From NCBI GenBank assembly GCA_017394765.1, contig JAFPXF010000062.1:1-58009 (forward strand): a stretch of DNA of 58,009 nucleotides. The letters are read 5' to 3'. Below are positions 26,715 through 34,090 of this stretch, in pieces (positions within the stretch are counted from its first letter, which is position 1; each line of letters starts with the position of its first letter). Source of the DNA: Bacteroidales bacterium. GTDB taxonomy: Bacteria > Bacteroidota > Bacteroidia > Bacteroidales > WCHB1-69. Made by a program: the position numbers and the translations under genes. Under the pieces are notes generated by a model. The model searched no databases, had not been told where the DNA came from, and saw nothing but the letters and a program-made list of their open reading frames with translations.

Positions 26715-28310
26715 ATGAAACATATTAACTTACTCATTATCTTGTTATTAAGCATTCTTTTAACGGACAGTTGTCAGAAAGTGGAGCCCATTGCCATCAT
26801 TCCCGAACCTCAGGAATGCACACCCAAGAAGGGACATTTCACCCCAGACGAGGGAACATTTCTCTGTTTCAGCAACATCCCCGAGAACGAACGTGCCATA
26901 ACGAACACCATACGGGAGCAATATTCGGATTTCTTCAAGTTCAAGCCCAACTTGGGGGACGAGGAGAGTGCCGGCAAGAACAGCATGCTCTTCGAGGTCA
27001 ACAAAAAAAGGAACGAGGCATTGGGTGACGAGGGCTACGAACTCACCGTCACGGGACGTCGTGTCGTCGCCAAGGCGAACACCACGGCCGGTCTTTTTTA
27101 CGCCTTCCAGACGCTGAAACAGATGAGTTATCCCTCACAGCTGACCGAAGGCGGGAAGCCCACCATTCCCTGCGCCAAGATTACCGACCATCCGCGATTT
27201 GCCTACCGCGGGGCTCATCTCGATGTGTCGCGTCACTTTTTCGATGTGAATTATGTCAAGAAGTACTTGGACATGATGGCCACCTACAAGCTCAACAAGT
27301 TCCACTGGCACTTGACCGACGACCACGGTTGGCGCATCCAGATCGACAAATACCCCGCTTTGACCACAAAGGGTGCCTGGCGTCCCGAGCGTTTGAAATG
27401 GGACACGCTGCACCCTGTGCTGCCCGACGAGCCGATGACCTACGGCGGCTTTTACACCAAGGATCAAGTGTGCGAGATTGTGGAGTACGCCGCCGCACGA
27501 CACATTGACATCATTCCCGAGATCGAAATCCCCGGGCACTGCAGCGCCATCCTCGCCGCCTATCCGCAATATGCCTGTGACGACTATCCCTACACTGTGG
27601 CCGTGGGCCCCTACTGGCCGCCCAAGGCCATCATGTGCGCCGGCAACGACGGTGTGCTTGAATTCTACAAAGACGTGCTCAAAGAGGTCGCAGAGCTCTT
27701 CCCCTACCCCTATATCCACATCGGCGGCGACGAGGCTTTCAACGACAACTGGCAAGTCTGCCCCAAATGCCAACAACGCATCGCAGACCTGAAACTCAAA
27801 GACGAGATGGCCTTGCAGCAGTGGCTCATGAATGAAATCGAGGAGTACATGAAAACACTTGACAAAAAAGCCATCGTGTGGGACGACATCGTTTCCGAAG
27901 ACATGGTCAACAAGTCCACCATCATGAGCTGGCAAGACCCGAAAACGGCTGTCATCGCGGCCAAACACGGCAATGACATCATCCGGTGCCCCACTTCGCA
28001 CTGCTACTTCAACTTCTACCAAAACGATCCCAAGAGCGAACCGCTCGCCATGGAAGGCCTCATCACCTTGGAGACAGCCTACTCTTTCGACCCCATGCCG
28101 GAAGGGCTGGACGCCACAGCCCAAAAACACATCCTGGGCGGGCAATGCAATCTGTGGACCGAGTTCATCAACACGCCGAAACAGGCCAACTACATGATCT
28201 ACCCGCGCATTTGCGCGCTTGCAGAGTGTGTTTGGACTGATCCGTCACATAAAGACTGGAAGAAATTTCAGAACAAGGTGGAAATGCATACCGCCTTCCG
28301 CAAGAAATAG
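26715..28310 (+). CDS. Beta-N-acetylhexosaminidase lipoprotein (GH20)
   Basis: A 531-residue exported hexosaminidase that removes terminal beta-linked GlcNAc or GalNAc from glycans. Signal with lipobox LLTDSC predicts lipidation. An N-terminal GH20b-like domain (about 25-150) precedes the TIM barrel (about 155-510). Landmarks: RGAHLDVSRHFFDV, NKFHWHLTDDHGWRIQ, PEIEIPGHCSAIL, and the catalytic pair D339-E340 in HIGGDEAFND (substrate-assisted mechanism). The C-terminal end WTEFINTPKQANYMIYPRI matches the family. Likely acts in the periplasm or on the surface in mucin or peptidoglycan glycan use. Stands alone between a divergent and a convergent neighbour. Confidence 0.93.
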   Translation: MKHINLLIILLLSILLTDSCQKVEPIAIIPEPQECTPKKGHFTPDEGTFLCFSNIPENERAITNTIREQYSDFFKFKPNLGDEESAGKNSMLFEVNKKRNEALGDEGYELTVTGRRVVAKANTTAGLFYAFQTLKQMSYPSQLTEGGKPTIPCAKITDHPRFAYRGAHLDVSRHFFDVNYVKKYLDMMATYKLNKFHWHLTDDHGWRIQIDKYPALTTKGAWRPERLKWDTLHPVLPDEPMTYGGFYTKDQVCEIVEYAAARHIDIIPEIEIPGHCSAILAAYPQYACDDYPYTVAVGPYWPPKAIMCAGNDGVLEFYKDVLKEVAELFPYPYIHIGGDEAFNDNWQVCPKCQQRIADLKLKDEMALQQWLMNEIEEYMKTLDKKAIVWDDIVSEDMVNKSTIMSWQDPKTAVIAAKHGNDIIRCPTSHCYFNFYQNDPKSEPLAMEGLITLETAYSFDPMPEGLDATAQKHILGGQCNLWTEFINTPKQANYMIYPRICALAECVWTDPSHKDWKKFQNKVEMHTAFRKK

Positions 28311-28336
28311 GCAGTACCCATCGATTGCCGGCGAGG

Positions 28337-29449
28337 CTATTCATGCGACAAATCAACGAACTCGGGAGAGTTTCGGTAATAGTCGAAATTCAGCTTTCCC
28401 GTTATGCTGCCCCACACCAGCGAGTCTTCGTTGTACTTGCCGTTTGTGTTGTCAAACTTGAATAGTCTTCTAACACTGCTTCTGGATGCCAAAAGACCGT
28501 ATGCATCGTTGTCATCGGAAACAAAATTGGTGTATTCCAAACGATTTTGGACAATACTGGTGTTGGGATTGGCCACTTGCTGATAGATCTGGAAATGGTC
28601 ACTGGCCAACCACGCCTCGATCTCCAAACAGAAATAGGGTAATCCATCTACAGAGTCGATATACCGGGTGACATTGGCGTTTTCCTGAATATGTTCTGCC
28701 AAAAAATGCAAGAGAGTTGTGGGCTTGAAACCGTCAAAGTCGATGTCACCGTCCGATTTCGGGGTCCTGTAAGAAGAGTTCATCTTGCGGGAAAGGGTCT
28801 TGTGGGAGCGTTCGCCCGTTGTTTTGTCGATTTCGAGGTAGTGGAAAGTCAGGTAGAAGTCGCAGATGGCGGCATGCATGTCTTTGGCCGAAGCACTGCC
28901 CTCCCCCGTAACCAAGAATTTCGGGCCGTTGTTGTCCTTTGAATTGAAGGGGTTTTGATCAATGGGGCGTGTCATCTTGCACGTTCCGACCAAGAGGGTC
29001 TCCGCATAGATCTCTTTGCCCGTACTCAGACGTTTGATAACCAGACGATAATTTTTTTCAGGGTCGAGTTGACGAGCGGAATAGTAGAGCAGTTGCTCGG
29101 GATTCGCAAAATACCCTTCATCTTTAGGGATGACGGTCGTCGTGTCCAGAATGTCCGAAAAAGTCAATGCGCCGTTGCCGCTGTACTCTTCCAACCGCAC
29201 TTCAATAGAATCCACGGGATAGTAGATGCTGTTCCAGTCGGAAGCCTGCACGAGGGCGTTTTCATCCGTAAGATATCCTTTGTATATTTTGAAATAATGT
29301 ACGGGATCCTGCACATTGATGATGCCGTATGAGATGGTGATATCCTTGTAGTCAGCGGTCAAATCAAGTTGGTCTTTACAGCTCGAAAACAAGATTGCAA
29401 CAGGAAGCAGCAGCAGGATCAGCCTGCGCATTATAGATATTTTAGTCAT
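28337..29449 (-). CDS. Lipoprotein of unknown function, coupled to an upstream barrel gene
   Basis: A 370-residue lipoprotein. Signal and lipobox: LLLPVAILFSSC, within either start (29449 or 29431). I favour 29449 because its ATG overlaps the stop of the preceding gene as ATGACTAA, a coupling arrangement. The mature part looks beta-rich, with an N-terminal Ig-like region (TISYGIINVQDPVHYF), and has no catalytic motif I recognise. The pairing with a barrel resembles the many Bacteroidota barrel-lipoprotein pairs, but there is no TonB plug or SusD signature. Confidence 0.6.
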   Translation of the reverse strand: MTKISIMRRLILLLLPVAILFSSCKDQLDLTADYKDITISYGIINVQDPVHYFKIYKGYLTDENALVQASDWNSIYYPVDSIEVRLEEYSGNGALTFSDILDTTTVIPKDEGYFANPEQLLYYSARQLDPEKNYRLVIKRLSTGKEIYAETLLVGTCKMTRPIDQNPFNSKDNNGPKFLVTGEGSASAKDMHAAICDFYLTFHYLEIDKTTGERSHKTLSRKMNSSYRTPKSDGDIDFDGFKPTTLLHFLAEHIQENANVTRYIDSVDGLPYFCLEIEAWLASDHFQIYQQVANPNTSIVQNRLEYTNFVSDDNDAYGLLASRSSVRRLFKFDNTNGKYNEDSLVWGSITGKLNFDYYRNSPEFVDLSHE

Positions 29450-30224
29450 AATCAGGTATTTCTCTTATCCATTTAGGTCCAACGCGGTCGCCTTTGGCAT
29501 TGGTCCTGGTGTTTTTCTCATATTTTTCATTGAAATAATAGCAAAGACGCGCAGAAAGCAGGTGGTTGCGCATCTTGCGGGGCTCCCATTCGATGTTGTT
29601 CTGATCCATCACAAAACCCACCTGCAGGTTACGGATCGGCACCATTGACAACTCCCAGCGGACGGCGAGGGAGAGATTCTTGTAGAGTCTGATATCGACG
29701 TCGGCGAGGAACGACCAGTCGCTGGTACGATATGTTCCGGAGCGCGCATCGGTTGTGTAGGTGTATCCTTTGTACAGTTCCTTTGCCCTGACCAACCGGC
29801 TCCAGGAGAAGCCTGCGCCGAAGGTGACGCCTGTTCTCATATCCTCGTAGCGAAACATCAGCGGAATCTGCACATAATCAAGATCAATCTTGCAAAAAGT
29901 CTTTTTGAAGGGGACATTCGGAGCAATCACGGCGCCGGCGATGGTGTCGAAAAAGGCTTGGGGGATATTTTTCTTGTACGAGCCCTTTTGGCTGTACAGC
30001 AGCTCAAGGGTTATGAACATGTTCTGCTTCCGGTTGACCGGCAGTTTCAGGCCGACACCGGCATTGGCGCCGACTTTGGTGAAGCCGTGCAGGTCGTCGC
30101 CCTCAATTTGCGAAAAATTCGCGCCCGCCGCCACAAAGCCGATAAAACGTTGTGCCTCGGCATGATGAAAGCAGACGACAAGTCCGGAAAACAACAATAA
30201 CATGTGCAACAAGAACCTTTTCAT
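29442..30224 (-). CDS. Outer-membrane beta-barrel protein (PorT/OMP_b-brl_2-like)
   Basis: A 260-residue barrel protein with signal peptide MKRFLLHMLLLFSGLVVCFH (cleavage after AEAQ). Family-type strands: FVAAGANFSQIEGDDLHGF, GANAGVGLKLPVN, FITLELLYSQKGSY, YVQIPLMFRYED, ITFGAGF-like GVTFGAGFSWS, and LSARLCYYFNEKY near the C terminus, which fits the outer-membrane protein beta-barrel domain common in Bacteroidota. Start at 30224 because the longer frame runs across the rpsA terminator and this gene's own promoter. The stop overlaps the next gene by 8 nt. Confidence 0.75.
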   Translation of the reverse strand: MKRFLLHMLLLFSGLVVCFHHAEAQRFIGFVAAGANFSQIEGDDLHGFTKVGANAGVGLKLPVNRKQNMFITLELLYSQKGSYKKNIPQAFFDTIAGAVIAPNVPFKKTFCKIDLDYVQIPLMFRYEDMRTGVTFGAGFSWSRLVRAKELYKGYTYTTDARSGTYRTSDWSFLADVDIRLYKNLSLAVRWELSMVPIRNLQVGFVMDQNNIEWEPRKMRNHLLSARLCYYFNEKYEKNTRTNAKGDRVGPKWIREIPDYD

Positions 30225-30244
30225 AGCTTCAATTTTTCGCGGCG

Positions 30245-30252
30245 CGAAAATA
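30245..30252 (-). promoter_or_regulatory. Promoter -7 box for the barrel-lipoprotein pair
   Basis: Minus strand reads TATTTTCG, the same variant as before the GH20 gene, 20 nt before the ATG and directly after the rpsA terminator. Confidence 0.5.
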
Positions 30253-30283
30253 AAAAAAAAGGCCAACCATTCGGTCAGCCTTT
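30252..30283 (-). terminator. Rho-independent terminator of rpsA
   Basis: Minus strand: AAAGGCTGACC / GGTTGGCCTTT around a GAAT loop, followed by a T run. Confidence 0.88.
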
Positions 30284-30305
30284 CCAACTTTCTTGAAAGC
30301 ATGGA

Positions 30306-32258
30306 TTACATGCCCTCTTTTTCAAGATTTTCCTTCAAGGATTGGAGCACATCGAGATCGCCGAGCGTGGCTTTTTCCACATTGCTCTCGTTGATCTTGG
30401 CAATCTCCTTGGCCTGCTTGCGAGCGGCATCTTCCTTCATGCGGTCTTCGTCATCCTTGGAGGCTTGCCAGGTCTTGGTGTGGGAGAGGTGGATCTTCTT
30501 GGCTTCCTTGGAGAAGTCAACCACCATGAAGTCGAGGACATCGCCCACTTTGGCGGTGGACTTGTCTTCCTTCACCAAGTTGCGGTTGAAGGCGAAACCT
30601 TCGATGTTGTACGGCAGGGCCACCACGGCGCCCTTGTCGTTGAGGGCGGTGACAGTGCCTTGGTGCACGGAACCCACGGTGAAGACGGATTCATAGACAT
30701 CCCACGGATTCTCTTCGAGCTGCTTGTGACCCAAGCTGAGACGACGGTTCTCGGTATCGACTTCGAGCACAACCACATCAATGGGCTCACCAATCTTGGT
30801 GAACTCGGCGGGGTGCTTGATTTTCTTGGACCAGGAGAGGTCGGAGATGTGGATCAAGCCATCGACACCCTCTTCCAATTCGACGAAAATGCCGAAGGAG
30901 GTGAAGTTGCGGACCGTGGCGGTATGCTTGGAGCCCACAGGATACTTGTCGAGGATGTTTGCCCAAGGATCGGGGATGAGCTGCTTGATGCCGAGGGACA
31001 TTTTGCGTTCTTCGCGATCGAGGGTCAAAATCACGGCCTCCACCTCGTCGCCAACCTTCAGGAAGTCGTAAGCGGTACGGAGGTGCTGTGACCAGGACAT
31101 CTCGGAAACGTGAATGAGGCCTTCGACGCCGGGGATGACTTCCACGAAAGCGCCGTAGTCGGCGATGACAACCACTTTACCCTTGACCTTGTCGCCCACC
31201 TTCAAATCGGGATCGAGCTTGTCCCAAGGATGCGGGGTGAGTTGTTTCAGACCGAGAGCGATACGCTTTTTGCCCTCGTCGAAGCCGAGGATGACCACGT
31301 TGATCTTCTCGTCGAGCTTGACCACTTCTTCGGGATTGGAGATGCGACCCCAAGAAAGGTCGGTGATGTGGATCAAACCGTCAACGCCACCGAGGTCAAC
31401 GAACACACCGTAGGAAACAATGTTCTTGACGGTACCTTCGAGGATCTGACCCTTTTCGAGCTTGCTGATGATCTCGTCCTTCTGGGCTTCGATCTCAGCC
31501 TCGATAAGAGCCTTGTGGGAAACAACCACATTCTTGTACTCGTGGTTGATCTTGACGACCTTGAACTCCATGGTCTTGTCCACATAGATGTCATAGTCGC
31601 GAATGGGCTTGACATCGATTTGGGAGCCGGGCAGGAAGGCCTCGATGCCGAACACATCGACGATGAGACCGCCTTTGGTTTTGCCCTTGACATAACCGGT
31701 GATAATCTCCTGGTTGTCGTAAGCCTCATTGACGCGCTGCCATGACTTGAGGATGAGGGCGCGTTTGTGGGAGAGTTGGAGCTGGCCGTTGGCGTCTTCC
31801 TGGCTTTCCACATAAACTTCAATTTCGTCGCCGATCTTGAGGTTCGGGTTGTAGCGCAATTCGGAAGCGTTGATGACACCATCGGATTTGAAGCCGATGT
31901 TGACAACAACCTCGCGGGCGTTGATGGAAACCACCTTGCCCATGATGACGGCGTTCTCGTCGATGGACTTGAAGGACTTTGTGTAAAGGTCTTCCAGTCT
32001 GGCTTTTTCGTCAGCGGAGTAGCGGGACTCTTCCGTGTCGATTTTATCCCAACTGAAATTCTCGAGAGAAGCATAGGCGTTTTCAAACTCTCTCATCTTG
32101 CGAGGTCTGGGTGCGGGAGCGGGTTCCTCGGCGACCGGTTCAGCGGCAGCTTCGGCAACCGTTTCGACGACTTCTGCTGCAGTTTCCTGCACATTTTCTG
32201 CCACATTTTCCACCTGTGCAGCCATCTCTTCGGGGTTGTTGATAATTTCTTCTGACAT
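30306..32258 (-). CDS. rpsA: 30S ribosomal protein S1
   Basis: A 650-residue protein with an acidic, alanine-rich N-terminal tail (about 1-50) and six S1 (OB-fold) domains. The domains show the usual repeats: VVVNIGFKSDGVI, GLIVDVFGIEAFLPGSQID, GTVKNIVSYGVFVDLGGVDG, VIADYGAFVEVIPGVEGLIH, VRNFTSFGIFVELEEGVDGL and a divergent sixth. S1 binds mRNA on the 30S subunit. Bacteroidota mRNAs generally lack Shine-Dalgarno sequences, so S1 may be especially important here. Single-gene unit with promoter at 32361 and terminator at 30252. The ~100-nt leader holds a short palindrome (32276-32290). Confidence 0.96.
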   Translation of the reverse strand: MSEEIINNPEEMAAQVENVAENVQETAAEVVETVAEAAAEPVAEEPAPAPRPRKMREFENAYASLENFSWDKIDTEESRYSADEKARLEDLYTKSFKSIDENAVIMGKVVSINAREVVVNIGFKSDGVINASELRYNPNLKIGDEIEVYVESQEDANGQLQLSHKRALILKSWQRVNEAYDNQEIITGYVKGKTKGGLIVDVFGIEAFLPGSQIDVKPIRDYDIYVDKTMEFKVVKINHEYKNVVVSHKALIEAEIEAQKDEIISKLEKGQILEGTVKNIVSYGVFVDLGGVDGLIHITDLSWGRISNPEEVVKLDEKINVVILGFDEGKKRIALGLKQLTPHPWDKLDPDLKVGDKVKGKVVVIADYGAFVEVIPGVEGLIHVSEMSWSQHLRTAYDFLKVGDEVEAVILTLDREERKMSLGIKQLIPDPWANILDKYPVGSKHTATVRNFTSFGIFVELEEGVDGLIHISDLSWSKKIKHPAEFTKIGEPIDVVVLEVDTENRRLSLGHKQLEENPWDVYESVFTVGSVHQGTVTALNDKGAVVALPYNIEGFAFNRNLVKEDKSTAKVGDVLDFMVVDFSKEAKKIHLSHTKTWQASKDDEDRMKEDAARKQAKEIAKINESNVEKATLGDLDVLQSLKENLEKEGM

Positions 32259-32275
32259 ATTTTTTGTCCTAATAT

Positions 32276-32290
32276 ACCTCGGACCGAGGT
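32276..32290 (-). promoter_or_regulatory. Palindrome in the rpsA leader
   Basis: ACCTCGG-A-CCGAGGT, a perfect 7-bp inverted repeat 17 nt upstream of the rpsA start codon. It could be an operator or leader structure; as an RNA hairpin only 5-6 bp can close. Confidence 0.3.
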
Positions 32291-32360
32291 TTTTTTAGAA
32301 TGAAACAATGAGGTTAATTAACTGATACTCAACCGCAGAGCCTCTTGCGGAATGAGGTGG

Positions 32361-32368
32361 CAAAAATA
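32361..32368 (-). promoter_or_regulatory. Promoter -7 box for rpsA
   Basis: Minus strand reads TATTTTTG, giving a leader of roughly 95 nt. Confidence 0.7.
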
Positions 32369-32429
32369 GTAAAAAAAACGATACGAAATTTTTTTCTGTC
32401 TGTTTTTTTCCGCATATCAAAAAAAAGTG

Positions 32430-32437
32430 TACTTTTG
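32430..32437 (+). promoter_or_regulatory. Promoter -7 box for initiator tRNA
   Basis: TACTTTTG, 13 nt before the tRNA. Confidence 0.75.
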
Positions 32438-32450
32438 CAGCCGTAAACAT

Positions 32451-32525
<75 letters not shown>

Positions 32526-32532
32526 AACAAGA

Positions 32533-32569
32533 GTGCAATTGTCTGTACAAGCAGGGAATTGCACTTTTT
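32533..32569 (+). terminator. Terminator after initiator tRNA
   Basis: GTGCAATT (33-40) / AATTGCAC (57-64) with TTTTT following; positions are offsets within 32500. Confidence 0.8.
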
Positions 32570-32604
32570 CTTTTGCATGGAGAATATTCAATGGATGTTT
32601 TTTT

Positions 32605-32612
32605 TATTTTTG
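32605..32612 (+). promoter_or_regulatory. Promoter -7 box for the DUF937 gene
   Basis: TATTTTTG, 35 nt before the ATG at 32648. Confidence 0.7.
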
Positions 32613-32647
32613 CACACTCTTAATGTTCTACCTTAAATTTCTTACTT

Positions 32648-33151
32648 ATGGATTTAAACAATATCATTTCCACCCTCACAGGCAACAACCTCATTGGTGA
32701 AATCAGCAAAAAGTTCAACATCGACACGACCAAAATCGTATCCGTCATCAAGGCCGCCATCCCGAAATTCTTAAGCGCCATGCGCTCCAACGCATCCACA
32801 TCGGCAGGTGCCTCCGCACTCACCCAGGCTCTCCGCGACCATGCCGGACAAGCGATGGGCCTTAACATAGAGGATGGCCTGAAGATTTTAGGCAAGGTCT
32901 TCGGCGGCAACCTCAATTCCGTCATCTCGGGCCTATCATCTCAGACAAACACTCCTAACAACCAAGTATCCAACATATTGGCTTCCATAGCACCCAATTT
33001 GTTGTCCGTATTGGGCAGTGGCAACGCCTCTGTTGGCAATATCGGCAACCTGCTCGGCGGTCTGCTCGGCGGTTCCAGTGCCAGCTCTAACGCCACTTCT
33101 GTGGCAGGCAAGATTCTGGGTGGCCTGTTCGGCAAACTGAAAAAAAAATAA
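32648..33151 (+). CDS. DUF937 domain protein
   Basis: A 167-residue protein without signal peptide. It is a typical small DUF937 (YidB-like) protein: an N-terminal helix MDLNNIISTLTGN, a central helical section with ALTQALRDHAGQAMGLNIED, and low-complexity Gly/Ser/Asn-rich stretches (GNASVGNIGNLLGGLLGG) towards a lysine-rich C terminus. The function of the family is unknown. Flanked by its own promoter and two hairpins downstream. Confidence 0.8.
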   Translation: MDLNNIISTLTGNNLIGEISKKFNIDTTKIVSVIKAAIPKFLSAMRSNASTSAGASALTQALRDHAGQAMGLNIEDGLKILGKVFGGNLNSVISGLSSQTNTPNNQVSNILASIAPNLLSVLGSGNASVGNIGNLLGGLLGGSSASSNATSVAGKILGGLFGKLKKK

Positions 33152-33153
33152 CC

Positions 33154-33241
33154 GTCCGTTGACAACGGACCGGCAGGCTTTATGCCAAAGAACACACTCC
33201 ATTAGGAACGTCAACTGCAAAGAAGACGTTCCTTTTTTTTT
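33154..33241 (+). terminator. Two hairpins ending the DUF937 transcript
   Basis: First GTCCGTT/AACGGAC (33154-33170), then GGAACGTC (33205-33212) / GACGTTCC (33225-33232) followed by a T run. The second is the probable terminator. Confidence 0.85.
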
Positions 33242-33242
33242 G

Positions 33243-33622
33243 AGGGATTATATACCTGATGGCACAAATCAGGACTTTTGCATCTTTTTTTTTATTTGGG
33301 CGTGCCGGCGCGGCGGCGCGGAATCGTGTTTCATTCGCACTCGCATCCAATGCCACCGCGCCGTCGGGCTTTCCGTTCCAATAATTTTGGCTTAGAGCCC
33401 ACCACCATTCCGCGAGACGCGAAGCGTCAAGCGGAACCTCTGTCTCACTAAGGAGCGCATTCTCGCCAAAATCATTTCCACTGCAATCCCTCACGCATAC
33501 TCGTCGAACTCAACATCTGTTTCGCGGCGAGCAACCCACAACCTCGTCTCAACGTTCTCCCGCGCCGCGATTTTCCCGCGCACGCACCCCGTCTCTACCT
33601 AGCTCTTGCCCCTACCGGGGCT
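33243..33622 (-). repeat. Dispersed intergenic repeat, copy C (inverted)
   Basis: Near full-length copy in opposite orientation to copies A and B. Core stem arms lie at 33307-33317 and 33352-33362 with one G-U-compatible change (GGTGGC for GGCGGC). The AT-rich arms carry a G-T wobble (AATGATTTTGG). The terminal stem is CCTGAT/ATCAGG (33255-33273), where copy B has CTTGAT/ATCAAG. A 1-nt length difference in the core loop relative to A and B breaks any shared reading frame. Confidence 0.85.
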
Positions 33623-33735
33623 ATGTGGCATCTTACAAATTGTGTTCCATTATGCCGATGGTCTCGGAGAGACCAAATTTTATTAACCCCATACAAGCGC
33701 AGCGCAGTGTGGGGATGGACCACGGCACCGATACC
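33623..33735 (+). repeat. Extragenic palindromes between repeat copies C and D
   Basis: A gene-free stretch with GGTCTC/GAGACC (33660-33674) and a CCCCATAC/GTGTGGGG hairpin (33687-33714). The latter resembles the CCCCACAC hairpin at 56753-56781 and, like it, is followed by or near a CCCCGG(A/T)(A/G)GGGGCA module. No coding frame is supported. Confidence 0.55.
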
Positions 33736-33863
33736 CTCTCGCGGCGCGGGAGTCGTTGCCTAAGATGCCTGAAACTTGCTCGCCGCGAAAGGGAGGCGTT
33801 GGAAAAAAGCGTTGCTTGGAGAACTGTTACTTCCGGCCTTGTGCCATCATGTATATAAGTACC
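33736..33863 (+). repeat. Dispersed intergenic repeat, copy D (internally deleted)
   Basis: Shares TCGCGGCGCGGGAG and TTGCTCGCCGCGAAA with copies B and C, then jumps to the right end (TGCCATCATGTATATAAGT). It lacks the hairpin core and lies head to head with copy C. Confidence 0.6.
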
Positions 33864-33883
33864 ATTTTTTGAGGGGTAACTAT

Positions 33884-34075
33884 GACCCAAAGAAACAAAC
33901 ACGACGGACGCAGCACCCTATAAACACCTGTGGCACTTTCGTGCCACGAAGCGCCAAGGTGCGGACAAAGAAAATACTGTGCATCTACGCATGACAAAGA
34001 TTGCAACTGCACATGTAATCAACCATGACATGTGTTAATCCGTAATAACCAATAAAACTACATGTCAACATCTAT
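33884..34075 (+). repeat. Direct repeat R1 flanking the GH92 gene
   Basis: Matches 36583-37048 in the same orientation: GAAACAAACAC, GCACCCTATAAACA, a TGTGGCAC/GTGCCAC hairpin, GTGCGGAC, then GCAACTGCACATGTAATC, TGTTAATCCGTAATAACC and CATGTCAACATCTAT. R2 carries an extra ~260-bp element and a further ~20 nt. Confidence 0.85.
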
Positions 34076-34090
34076 ATCATTGACCATTAT

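Noticed and set aside
33625..33858. Possible small gene in the repeat zone
   Set aside because: Covers extragenic palindromes and the deleted repeat copy D; no promoter-to-start arrangement and no domain.
33243..33863. Possible CRISPR array in the repeat-rich zone
   Set aside because: The repeats are few, long, unequal and in both orientations, without regular spacers; no array was found anywhere in the window.
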